Of a stretch of 64,000 bases of DNA, positions 27,301 to 40,400 are shown piece after piece (position 1 is the first letter of the stretch; each line of letters opens with the position of its first letter). Under the pieces are notes generated by a model that ran no database searches, was not told the origin of the DNA, and saw only the letters and a program-made list of their open reading frames with translations. Source of the stretch: Petrolisthes cinctipes (taxonomy: Eukaryota; Arthropoda; Malacostraca; Decapoda; Porcellanidae); contig JAWQEG010000135.1 of the NCBI GenBank assembly GCA_033782935.1, positions 2,172,501 to 2,236,500 on the forward strand. The letters run 5' to 3'. The position numbers and the translations under genes are program-made.

Positions 27301-30300
27301 GTGCCTGAATTTTGAAAATACTCTAACACGGAGTAGGCATGTACAGATCACTTCTGGGACCCCAAAATATCGAATTTTCGGGTACTGAAGATGCATGCAC
27401 ATATCGACTTTTGTGCACCTAAAAGATCGATTTTCAGTATGTTTTGAGCATGTATTTTGAAAATACTCTAACACGGAGTAGGCATGTACAGATCGCTTCT
27501 GGGACCCCTAAATATCGAATTTTCGGGTGTTTTGGGACTGAATTTGAGATATCGACTTTTTGCACCTAAAAGATCGATTTTTAGCATGTTTTTAGCCTAT
27601 ATTTTGAAAATATTCTAGCACTGTACAGATTGCTTCTGGGACCCCAAAATATTGAATTTTCGGGTGTTTTGAGCCTGAATTTGAGATATAAACGGGTACA
27701 GAAGATACATGCACATATTGACTTTGGGCACCAAAAATATCGATTTTCAGCATGTTTTGGGCCTGAATTTTGAAAATACTCTAACACGGAATAGGCATGT
27801 ACAGATTGCTTCTGGGACCCCAAAATATCGAATTTTCGGGTGTTTAGGGCCAGAATTTGAGATATAAACGGGTACAGAAGATGCATGCACATATCGACTT
27901 TTGTGCACCTAAAAGATCGATTTTCAGTATGTTTTGAGCATGTATTTTGAAAATACTCTAACACGGAGTAGGCATGTACAGATCGCTTCTGGGACCCCTA
28001 AATATCGAATTTTCGGGTGTTTTGGGACTGAATTTGAGATATCGACTATTTGGCACCAAAAAGATCGATTTTTAGCATGTTTTTAGCCTATATTTTGAAA
28101 ATATTCTAGCACTGTACAGATTGCTTCTGGGACCCCAAAATATTGAATTTTCGGGTGTTTTGAGCCTGAATTTGAGATATAAACGGGTACAGAAGATACA
28201 TGCACATATTGACTTTGGGCACCAAAAATATCGATTTTCAGCATGTTTTGGGCCTGAATTTTGAAAATACTCTAACACGGAGTAGGCATGTACAGATCGC
28301 TTCTGGGACCCCAAAATATCGAATTTTCGGGTGTTTAGGGCCAGAATTTGAGATATAAACGAGTACAGAAGATGCATGCACATATCGACTTTTGGGCACC
28401 TAAAAGATCGATTTTCAGTATGTTTTTGGCCTGTATTTCGAAAATACTCTAACACTGAGTAGGCATGTACAGATACCTTCTGGGACCTCTAAATATCGAA
28501 TTTTCGGTTGTTTTGGGACTGAATTTGAGATATCGATTTTTTGGCACCTAAAATGTCGATTTTTAGCATGTTTTTAGCCTATATTTTGAAAATATTCTAG
28601 CACTGTGTAGGCATGTACAGATTGCTTCTGGGACCCCAAAATATTGAATTTTCGGGTGTTTTGAGCCTGAATTTGAGATATAAACGGGTACAGAAGATAC
28701 ATGCACTTTGGGCATCTAAAATATCGATTTTCAGCATGTTTTGGGCCTGTATTTTGAAAATACTCTAACACTGAGTAGGCATGTACAGATTGCTTCTGGG
28801 ACCCCAAAATATTGAATTTTCGGGTGTTTTGAGCCTGAATTTGAGATATAAACGGGTACAGAAGATACATGCACATATTGACTTTGGGCACCAAAAATAT
28901 CGATTTTCAGCATGTTTTGGGCCTGAATTTTGAAAATACTCTAACACGGAGTAGGCATGAACAGATCGCTTCTGGGACCCCAAAATATAGAATTTTCGGG
29001 TGTTTAGGGCCAGAATTTGAGATATAAACGGGTACAGAAGATGCATGCACATATCGACTTTTGGGCACCTAAAAGATCGATTTTCAGTATGTTTTTGGCC
29101 TGTATTTTGAAAATACTCTAACACGGAGTAGGCATGTACAGATACCTTCTGGGACCTCTAAATATCGAATTTTCGGGTGTTTTGGGACTGAATTTGATAT
29201 ATCGATTTTTTGGCACCTAAAATGTTGGTTTTTAGCATGTTTTTAGCCTATATTTTGAAAATATTCTAGCACTGTACAGATTGCTTCTGGGACCCCAAAA
29301 TATTGAATTTTAGGGTGATTTGAGCCTGAATTTGAGATATAAACGGGTACAGAAGATACATGCACATATTGACTTTGGGCATCTAAAATATCGATTTTCA
29401 GCATGTTTTGGGCCTGTATTTTGAAAATACTCTAACACTGAGTAGGCATGTACAGATTTCTTCTGGGACCCTAAAATATTGAATTTTCGGGTGTTTTGAG
29501 CCTGAATTTGAGATATAAACGGGTACTGAAGATGCATGCACATATCGACTTTTGGGCACCTAAAAGATCGATTTTCAATATGTTTTGAGCATGTATTTTG
29601 AAAATACTCTAACACGGAGTAGGCATGTACAGATCGCTTCTGGGACCCCTAAATATCGAATTTTCGGGTGTTTTGGGACTGAATTTGAGATATCGACTTT
29701 TTGGCACCTAAAAGATCGATTTTTAGCATGTTTTTAGCCTATATTTTGAAAATATTCTAGCACTGTACAGATTGCTTCTGGGACCCTAAAATATTGGATT
29801 TTCGGGTGTTTTGAGCCTGAATTTGAGATATAAACGGGTACAGAAGATACATGCACATATTGACTTTGGGCACCAAAAATATCGATTTTCAGCATGTTTT
29901 GTGCCTGAATTTTGAAAATACTCTAACACGGAGTAGGCATGTACAGATCACTTCTGGGACCCCAAAATATCGAATTTTCGGGTACTGAAGATGCATGCAC
30001 ATATCGACTTTTGTGCACCTAAAAGATCGATTTTCAGTATGTTTTGAGCATGTATTTTGAAAATACTCTAACACGGAGTAGGCATGTACAGATCGCTTCT
30101 GGGACCCCTAAATATCGAATTTTCGGGTGTTTTGGGACTGAATTTGAGATATCGACTTTTTGCAACTAAAAGATCGATTTTTAGCATGTTTTTATCCTAT
30201 ATTTTGAAAATATTCTAGCACTGTACAGATTGCTTCTGGGACCCCAAAATATTGAATTTTCGGGTGTTTTGAGCCTGAATTTCAGATATAAACGGGTACA

Positions 30301-33300
30301 GAAGATACATGCACATATTGACTTTGGGCACCAAAAATATCGATTTTCAGCATGTTTTGGGCCTGAATTTTGAAAATACTCTAACACGGAGTAGGCATGT
30401 ACAGATCGCTTCTGGGACCCCAAAATATCGAATTTTCGGGTGTTTAGGTCCAGAATTTGAGATATAAACGGGTACAGAAGATGCATGCACATATCGACTT
30501 TTGGGCACCTAAAAGATCGATTTTCAGTATGTTTTTGGCCTGTATTTTGAAAATATTCTAGCACTGAGTAGGCATGTACAGATTGCTTCTGGGACCCCAA
30601 AATATTGAATTTTCGGGTGTTTTGAGCCTGAATTTGAGATATAAACGGGTACAGAAGATACATGCACATATTGACTTTGGGCACCAAAAATATCGATTTT
30701 CAGCATGTTTTGGGCCTGTATTTTAAAAATACTCTAACACTGAGAAGGCATGTACAGATTGCTTCTGGGACCCCTAAATATTGAATTTTCTGGTGTTTTG
30801 AGCCTGAATTTGAGATATAAACGAGTACTGAAGATGCATGCACATATCGACTTTTGTGCACCTAAAAGATCGATTTTCAGTATGTTTTGAGCATGTATTT
30901 TGAAAATACTCTAACACGGAGTAGGCATGTACAGATCGCTTCTGGGACCCCTAAATATCGAATTTTCGGGTGTTTTGGGACTGAATTTGAGATATCGACT
31001 TTTTGGCACCTAAAAGATCGATTTTTAGCATGTTTTTAGCCTATATTTTGAAAATATTCTAGCACTGTACAGATTGCTTCTGGGACCCCAAAATATTGAA
31101 TTTTCGGGTGTTTTGAGCCTGAATTTGAGATATAATCGGGTACAGAAGATACATGCACATATTGACTTTGGGCACCAAAAATATCGATTTTCAGCATGTT
31201 TTGGGCCTGAATTTTGAAAATACTCTAACACGGAGTAGGCATGTACAGATCGCTTCTGGGACCCCAAAATATCGAATTTTCGGGTGCTTTGAGCCTGAAT
31301 TTGAGATATAAACGGGTACTGAAGATGCATGCACATATCGACTTTTGTGCACCTAAAAGATCGATTTTCAGTATGTTTTGAGCATGTATTTTGAAAATAC
31401 TCTAACACGGAGTAGGCATGTACATATCGCTTCTGAGACCCCTAAATATCGAATTTTCGGGTGTTTTGGGACTGAATTTGAGATATCGACTTTTTGGCAC
31501 CTAAAAGATCGATTTTTAGCATGTTTTTAGCCTATATTTTGAAAATATTCTAGCACTGTACAGATTGCTTCTGGGACCCAAAAATATTGAATTTTCGGGT
31601 GTTTTGAGCCTGAATTTGAGATATAAACGGGTACAGAAGATACATGCACATATTGACTTTGGGCACCAAAAATATCGATTTTCAGCATGTTTTGGGCCTG
31701 AATTTTGAAAATACTCTAACACGGAGTAGGCATGAACAGATCGCTTCTGGGACCCCAAAATATAGAATTTTCGGGTGTTTAGGGCCAGAATTTGAGATAT
31801 AAACGGGTACAGAAGATGCATGCACATATCGACTTTTGGGCACCTAAAAGATCGATTTTCAGTATGTTTTTGGCCTGTATTTTGAAAATACTCTAACACG
31901 GAGTAGGCATGTACAGATACCTTCTGGGACCTCTAAATATCGAATTTTCGGGTGTTTTGGGACTGAATTTGATATATCGATTTTTTGGCACCTAAAATGT
32001 TGGTTTTTAGCATGTTTTTAGCCTATATTTTGAAAATATTCTAGCACTGTACAGATTGCTTCTGGGACCCCAAAATATTGAATTTTAGGGTGATTTGAGC
32101 CTGAATTTGAGATATAAACGGGTACAGAAGATACATGCACATATTGACTTTGGGCATCTAAAATATCGATTTTCAGCATGTTTTGGGCCTGTATTTTGAA
32201 AATACTCTAACACTGAGTAGGCATGTACAGATTTCTTCTGGGACCCTAAAATATTGAATTTTCGGGTGTTTTGAGCCTGAATTTGAGATATAAACGGGTA
32301 CTGAAGATGCATGCACATATCGACTTTTGGGCACCTAAAAGATCGATTTTCAATATGTTTTGAGCATGTATTTTGAAAATACTCTAACACGGAGTAGGCA
32401 TGTACAGATCGCTTCTGGGACCCCTAAATATCGAATTTTCGGGTGTTTTGGGACTGAATTTGAGATATCGACTTTTTGGCACCTAAAAGATCGATTTTTA
32501 GCATGTTTTTAGCCTATATTTTGAAAATATTCTAGCACTGTACAGATTGCTTCTGGGACCCTAAAATATTGGATTTTCGGGTGTTTTGAGCCTGAATTTG
32601 AGATATAAACGGGTACAGAAGATACATGCACATATTGACTTTGGGCACCAAAAATATCGATTTTCAGCATGTTTTGTGCCTGAATTTTGAAAATACTCTA
32701 ACACGGAGTAGGCATGTACAGATCACTTCTGGGACCCCAAAATATCGAATTTTCGGGTACTGAAGATGCATGCACATATCGACTTTTGTGCACCTAAAAG
32801 ATCGATTTTCAGTATGTTTTGAGCATGTATTTTGAAAATACTCTAACACGGAGTAGGCATGTACAGATCGCTTCTGGGACCCCTAAATATCGAATTTTCG
32901 GGTGTTTTGGGACTGAATTTGAGATATCGACTTTTTGCAACTAAAAGATCGATTTTTAGCATGTTTTTATCCTATATTTTGAAAATATTCTAGCACTGTA
33001 CAGATAGCTTCTGGGACCCCAAAATATTGAATTTTCGGGTGTTTTGAGCCTGAATTTGAGATATAAACGGGTACAGAAGATACATGCACATATTGACTTT
33101 GGGCACCAAAAATATCGATTTTCAGCATGTTTTGGGCCTGAATTTTGAAAATACTCTAACACGGAGTAGGCATGTACAGATCGCTTCTGGGACCCCAAAA
33201 TATCGAATTTTCGGGTGTTTAGGTCCAGAATTTGAGATATAAACGGGTACAGAAGATGCATGCACATATCGACTTTTGGGCACCTAAAAGATCGATTTTC

Positions 33301-36300
33301 AGTATGTTTTTGGCCTGTATTTTGAAAATACTCTAACACGGAGTAGGCACGTACAGATACCTTCTGGGACCTCTAAATATGGAATTTTCGGGTGTTTTGG
33401 GACTGAATTTGAGATATCGATTTTTTGGCACCTAAAATGTCGATTTTCAGCATGTTTTTAGCCTATATTTTGAAAATATTCTAGCACTGTGTAGGCATGT
33501 ACAGATTGCTTCTGGGACCCCAAAATATTGAATTTTCGGGTGTTTTGAGCCTGAATTTGAGATATAAACGGGTACAGAAGATACATGCACATATTGACTT
33601 TGGGCATCTAAAATATCGATTTTCAGCATGTTTTTGGCCTGTATTTTGAAAATACTCTAACACTGAGTAGGCATGTACAGATTGCTTCTGGGACCCCAAA
33701 ATATTGAATTTTCGGGTGTTTTGAGCCTGAATTTGAGATATAAACGGGTACTGAAGATGCAAGCACATATCGACTTTTGTGCACCTAAAAGATCGATTTT
33801 CAGTATGTTTTGAGCATGTATTTTAAAAATACTCTAACACGGAGTAGGCATGTACATATCGCTTCTGGGACCCCTAAATATCGAATTTTCGTGTGTTTTG
33901 GGACTGAATTTGAGATATCGACTTTTTGGCACCTAAAAGATCGATTTTTAGCATGTTTTTAGCCTATATTTTGAAAATATTCTAGCACTGTACAGATTGC
34001 TTCTGGGACCCCAAAATATTGAATTTTCGGGTGTTTTGAGCCTGAATTTGAGATATAAACGGGTACAGAAGATACATGCACATATTGACTTTGGGCACCA
34101 AAAATATCGATTTTCAGCATGTTTTGGGCCTGAAATTTGAAAATACTCTAACACGGAGTAGGCATGAACAGATCGCTTCTGGGACCCCAAAATATCGAAT
34201 TTTCGGGTGTTTAGGGCCAGAATTTGAGATATAAACGGGTACAGAAGATACATGCACATATCGACTTTTGGGCATCAAAAATATCGATTTTCAGCATGTT
34301 TTGGACCTGTATTTTGAAAATACTCTAACACTGAGTAGGCATGTACAGATTGCTTCTGGGACCCTAAAATATTGAATTTTCGGGTGTTTTGAGACTGAAT
34401 TTGATATATAAACGGGTACAGAAGATACATGCACATATTGACTTTGGGCACCAAAAATATCGATTTTCAGCATGTTTTGGGCCTGAATTTTGGAAATACT
34501 CTAACACGGAGTAGGCATGTACAGATCACTTCTGGGACCTCTAAATATAGAATTTTCGGGTGTTTTGGGACTGAATTTGAGATATCGACTTTTTGGCACC
34601 TAAAAGATCGATTTTTAGCATGTTTTTAGCCTATATTTTGAAAATATTCTAGCACTGAGTAGGCATGTACAGATTGCTTCTGGGACCCCAAAATATTGAA
34701 TTTTCGAGTGTTTTGAGCCTGAATTTGAGATATAAACGGGTACAGAAGATACATGGACATATTGACTTTGGGCACCAAAAATATCGATTTTCAGCATGTT
34801 TTGGGCCTGAATTTTGAAAATACTCTAACACGGAGTAGGCATGTACAGATCGCTTCTGGGACCCCAAAATATCGAATTTTCGGGTGTTTTGAGCCTGAAT
34901 TTGAGATATAAACGGGTACTGAAGATGCATGCACATATCGACTTTTGTGCACCTAAAAGATCGATTTTCAGTATGTTTTGAGCATGTATTTTGAAAATAC
35001 TCTAACACGGAGTAGGCATGTACATATTGCTTCTGGGACCCCTAAATATCGAATTTTCGGGTGTTTTGGGACTGAATTTGAGATATCGACTTTTTGGCAC
35101 CTAAAAGATCGATTTTTAGCATGTTTTTAGCCTATATTTTGAAAATATTCTAGCACTGTACAGATTGCTTCTGGGACCCCAAAATATTGAATTTTCGGGT
35201 GTTTTGAGCCTGAATTTGAGATATAAACGGGTACAGAAGATACATGCACATATTGACTTTGGGCACCAAAAATATCGATTTTCAGCATGTTTTGGGCCTG
35301 AATTTTGAAAATACTCTAACACGGAGTAGGCATGAACAGATCGCTTCTGGGACCCCAAAATATAGAATTTTCGGGTGTTTAGGGCCAGAATTTGAGATAT
35401 AAACGGGTACAGAAGATGCATGCACATATCGACTTTTGGGCACCTAAAAGATCGATTTTCAGTATGTTTTTGGCCTGTATTTTGAAAATACTCTAACACG
35501 AAGTAGGCATGTACAGATACCTTCTGGGACCTCTAAATATCGAATTTTCGGGTGTTTTGGGACTGAATTTGATATATCGATTTTTTGGCACCTAAAATGT
35601 TGGTTTTTAGCATGTTTTTAGCCTATATTTTGAAAATATTCTAGCACTGTACAGATTGCTTCTGGGACCCCAAAATATTGAATTTTAGGGTGATTTGAGC
35701 CTGAATTTGAGATATAAACGGGTACAGAAGATACATGCACATATTGACTTTGGGCATCTAAAATATCGATTTTCAGCATGTTTTGGGCCTGTATTTTGAA
35801 AATACTCTAACACTGAGTAGGCATGTACAGATTTCTTCTGGGACCCTAAAATATTGAATTTTCGGGTGTTTTGAGCCTGAATTTGAGATATAAACGGGTA
35901 CTGAAGATGCATGCACATATCGACTTTTGTGCACCTAAAAGATCGATTTTCAATATGTTTTGAGCATGTATTTTGAAAATACTCTAACACGGAGTAGGCA
36001 TGTACAGATCGCTTCTGGGACCCCTAAATATCGAATTTTCGGGTGTTTTGGGACTGAATTTGAGATATCGACTTTTTGGCACCTAAAAGATCGATTTTTA
36101 GCATGTTTTTAGCCTATATTTTGAAAATATTCTAGCACTGTACAGATTGCTTCTGGGACCCTAAAATATTGGATTTTCGGGTGTTTTGAGCCTGAATTTG
36201 AGATATAAACGGGTACAGAAGATACATGCACATATTGACTTTGGGCACCAAAAATATCGATTTTCAGCATGTTTTGTGCCTGAATTTTGAAAATACTCTA

Positions 36301-37430
36301 ACACGGAGTAGGCATGTACAGATCACTTCTGGGACCCCAAAATATCGAATTTTCGGGTACTGAAGATGCATGCACATATCGACTTTTGTGCACCTAAAAG
36401 ATCGATTTTCAGTATGTTTTGAGCATGTATTTTGAAAATACTCTAACACGGAGTAGGCATGTACAGATCGCTTCTGGGACCCCTAAATATCGAATTTTCG
36501 GGTGTTTTGGGACTGAATTTGAGATATCGACTTTTTGCAACTAAAAGATCGATTTTTAGCATGTTTTTAGCCTATATTTTGAAAATATTCTAGCACTGTA
36601 CAGATTGCTTCTGGGACCCCAAAATATTGAATTTTCGGGTGTTTTGAGCCTGAATTTGAGATATAAACGGGTACAGAAGATACATGCACATATTGACTTT
36701 GGGCATCTAAAATATCGATTTTCAGCATGTTTTTGGCCTGTATTTTGAAAATACTCTAACACTGAGTAGGCATGTACAGATTGCTTCTGGGACCCCAAAA
36801 TATTGAATTTTCGGGTGTTTTGAGCCTGAATTTGAGATATAAACGGGTACTGAAGATGCAAGCACATATCGACTTTTGTGCACCTAAAAGATCGATTTTC
36901 AGTATGTTTTGAGCATGTATTTTAAAAATACTCTAACACGGAGTAGGCATGTACATATCGCTTCTGGGACCCCTAAATATCGAATTTTCGGGTGTTTTGG
37001 GACTGAATTTGAGATATCGACTTTTTGGCACCTAAAAGATCGATTTTTAGCATGTTTTTAGCCTATATTTTGAAAATATTCTAGCACTGTACAGATTGCT
37101 TCTGGGACCCCAAAATATTGAATTTTCGGGTGTTTTGAGCCTGAATTTGAGATATAAACGGGTACAGAAGATACATGCACATATTGACTTTGGGCACCAA
37201 AAATATCGATTTTCAGCATGTTTTGGGCCTGAAATTTGAAAATACTCTAACACGGAGTAGGCATGAACAGATCGCTTCTGGGACCCCAAAATATCGAATT
37301 TTCGGGTGTTTAGGTCCAGAATTTGAGATATAAACGGGTACAGAAGATACATGCACATATCGACTTTTGGGCATCTAAAATATCGATTTTCAGCATGTTT
37401 TGGACCTGTATTTTGAAAATACTCTAACAC
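24361..37430. repeat. Nested segmental amplification, five related blocks
   Basis: A marker haplotype recurs five times: TATTGGATTTTC, a C monomer with a 32-bp deletion, then a one-base deletion in CTTTTTGCAC or CTTTTTGCAA. The 32-bp deletion junctions are at 24,457, 27,380, 29,980, 32,755 and 36,355, so successive periods are about 2,923, 2,600, 2,775 and 3,600 bp. Four of the five blocks also share GGCATGAACAGATCG at 26,354, 28,954, 31,729 and 35,329, with the same periods of 2,600, 2,775 and 3,600. The changing period shows whole trimers and monomers gained or lost between copies. A further local repeat links about 33,481-34,260 with 36,580-37,359 at an offset of 3,099. Confidence 0.88.
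27291..27435. repeat. 145-bp C monomer with 32-bp deletion
   Basis: The monomer goes from TTTTCGGGT straight to ACTGAAGATGC. The missing 32 bp lie between two GGGT tetranucleotides, one kept at 27,380-27,383, so the deletion joined a 4-bp direct repeat. Other copies of the junction are at 24,457 (where a further change gives TTTTCTGGTACTG), 29,980, 32,755 and 36,355. The A monomer after it, 27,436-27,582, is 147 bp because one G is missing from CTTTTTGGCACC. Confidence 0.9.
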
Positions 37431-40400
37431 GGAGTAGGCATGTACATATTGCTTCTGGGACCCCTAAATATCGAATTTTCGGGTGTTTTGGGACTGAATT
37501 TGAGATATCGACTTTTTGGCACCTAAAAGATCGATTTTTAGCATGTTTTTAGCCTATATTTTGAAAATATTCTAGCACTGTACAGATTGCTTCTGGGACC
37601 CCAAAATATTGAATTTTCGGGTGTTTTGAGCCTGAATCAGAGATATAAACGGGTACAGAAGATACATGCACATATTGACTTTGGGCACCAAAAATATCGA
37701 TTTTCAGCATGTTTTGGGCCTGAATTTTGAAAATACTCTAACACGGAGTAGGCATGTACAGATCGCTTCTGGGACCCCAAAATATCGAATTTTCGGGTGT
37801 TTAGGGCCAGAATTTGAGATAAAAACGGGTACAGAAGATGCATGCACATATCGACTTTTGGGCACCTAAAAGATCGATTTTCAGTATGTTTTTGGCCTGT
37901 ATTTTGAAAATACTCTAACACGGAGTAGGCATGTACAGATACCTTCTGGGACCTCTAAATATCGAATTTTCTGGTGTTTTGGGACTGAATTTGAGATATC
38001 GATTTTTTGGCACCTAAAATGTCGATTTTCAGCATGTTTTTAGCCTATATTTTGAAAATATTCTAGCACTGTGTAGGCATGTACAGATTGCTTCTGGGAC
38101 CCCAAAATATTGAATTTTCGGGTGTTTTGAGCCTTAATTTGAGATATAAACTGGTACAGAAGATACATGCACATATTGACTTTGGGCATCTAAAATATCG
38201 ATTTTCAGCATGTTTTTGGCCTGTATTTTGAAAATACTCTAACACTGAGTAGGCATGTACAGATTGCTTCTGGGACCCCAAAATATTGAATTTTCGGGTG
38301 TTTTGAGCCTGAATTTGAGATATAAACGGGTACTGAAGATGCATGCACATATCGACTTTTGTGCACCTAAAAGATCGATTTTCAGTATGTTTTGAGCATG
38401 TATTTTGAAAATACTCTAACACGGAGTAGGCATGTACAGATCGCTTCTGGGACCCCTAAATATCGAATTTTCGGGTGTTTGGGACTGAATTTGAGATATC
38501 AATTTTTTGGCACCTAAAAGATCGATTTTTAGTATGTTTTTAGCCTATATTTTGAAAATATTCTAGCACTGAGTAGGCATGTACAGATTGCTTCTGGGAC
38601 CCCAAAATATTGAATTTTCGGGTGTTTTGAGCCTGAATTTGAGATATAAACGGGTACAGAAGATACATGCACATATTGACTTTGGGCACCAAAAATATCG
38701 ATTTTCAGCATGTTTTGGGCCTGTATTTTGAAAATACTCTAACACTGAGTAGGCATGTACAGATTGCTTCTGGGACCCCTAAATATTTAATTTTCGGGTG
38801 TTTTGAGCCTGAATTTGAGATATAAACGGATACTGAAGATGCATGCACATATCGACTTTTGTGCACCTAAAAGATCGATTTTCAGTATGTTTTGAGCATG
38901 TATTTTGAAAATACTCTAACACGGAGTAGGCATGTACAGATCGCTTCTGGGACCCCTAAATATCGAATTTTCGGGTGTTTTGGGACTGAATTTGAGATAT
39001 CGACTTTTTGGCACCTAAAAGATCGATTTTTAGCATGTTTTTAGCCTATATTTTGAAAATATTCTAGCACTGAGTAGGCATGTACAGATTGCTTCTGGGA
39101 CCACAAAATATTGAATTTTCTGGTGTTTTGAGCCTGAATTTGAGATATAAACGGGTACAGAAGATACATGCACATATTGGCTTTGGGCACAAAAATATAG
39201 ATTTTCAGCATGTTTTGGGCCTGAATTTTGAAAATACTCTAACACGGAGTAGGCATGTACAGATTGCTTCTGGGACCCCAAAATATCGAATTTTCGGGTG
39301 TTTTGAGCCTGAATTTGAGATATAAACGGGTACTGAAGATGCATGCACATATCGACTTTTGTGCACCTAAAAGATCGATTTTCAGTATGTTTTGAGCATG
39401 TAATTTGAAAATACTCTAACACGGAGTAGGCATGTACAGATCTCTTCTGGGACCCCTAAATATCGAATTTTCGGGTGTTTTGGGACTGAATTTGAGATAT
39501 CGAGTTTTTGGCACCTAAAAGATCGATTTTTAGCATGTTTTTAGCCTACATTTTGAAAATATTCTAGCACTGTACAGATTGCTTCTGGGACCCCAAAATA
39601 TTGAATTTTCGGGTGTTTTGAGCCTGAATTTGAGATATAAACGGGTACATAAGATACATGCACATATTGACTTTGGGCTCCAAAAATATCGATTTTCAGC
39701 ATGTTTTGGTCCTGAATTTTGAAAATACTCTTACACGGAGTAGGCATGTACAGATCGCTTCTGGGACCCTAAAATATCGAATTTTCGGGTGTTTAGGGCC
39801 AGAATTTGAGATATAAACGGGTACAGAAGATGCATGCACATATCGACTTTTGGGCACCTAAAAGATCGATTTTCAGTATGTTTTTGGCCTGTATTTTGAA
39901 AATACTCTAACACGGAGTAGGCATGTACAGATACCTTCTGGGACCTCTAAATATCGAATTTTCGGGTGTTTTGGGACTGAATTTGAGATATCGATTTTTT
40001 GGCACCTAAAATGTTGATTTTTAGCATGTTTTTAGCCTATATTTTGAAAATATTCTAGCACTGTGTGGGCATGTACAGATTGCTTCTGGGACCCCAAAAT
40101 ATTGAATTTTCGGGTGTTTTGAGCCTGAATTTGAGATATAAACGAGTACAGAAGATACATGCACATATTGACTTTGGGCATCTAAAATATCGATTTTCAG
40201 CATGTTTTGGGCCTGTATTTTGAAAATACTCTAACACTGAGTAGGCATGTACAGATTGCTTCTGGGACCCCAAAATATTGAATTTTCGGGTGTTTTGAGC
40301 CTGAATTTGAGATATAAACGGGTACAGAAGATACATGCACATATTGACTTTAGGCACCAAAAATATCGATTTTCAGCATGTTTTGGGCCTGAATTTTTAA

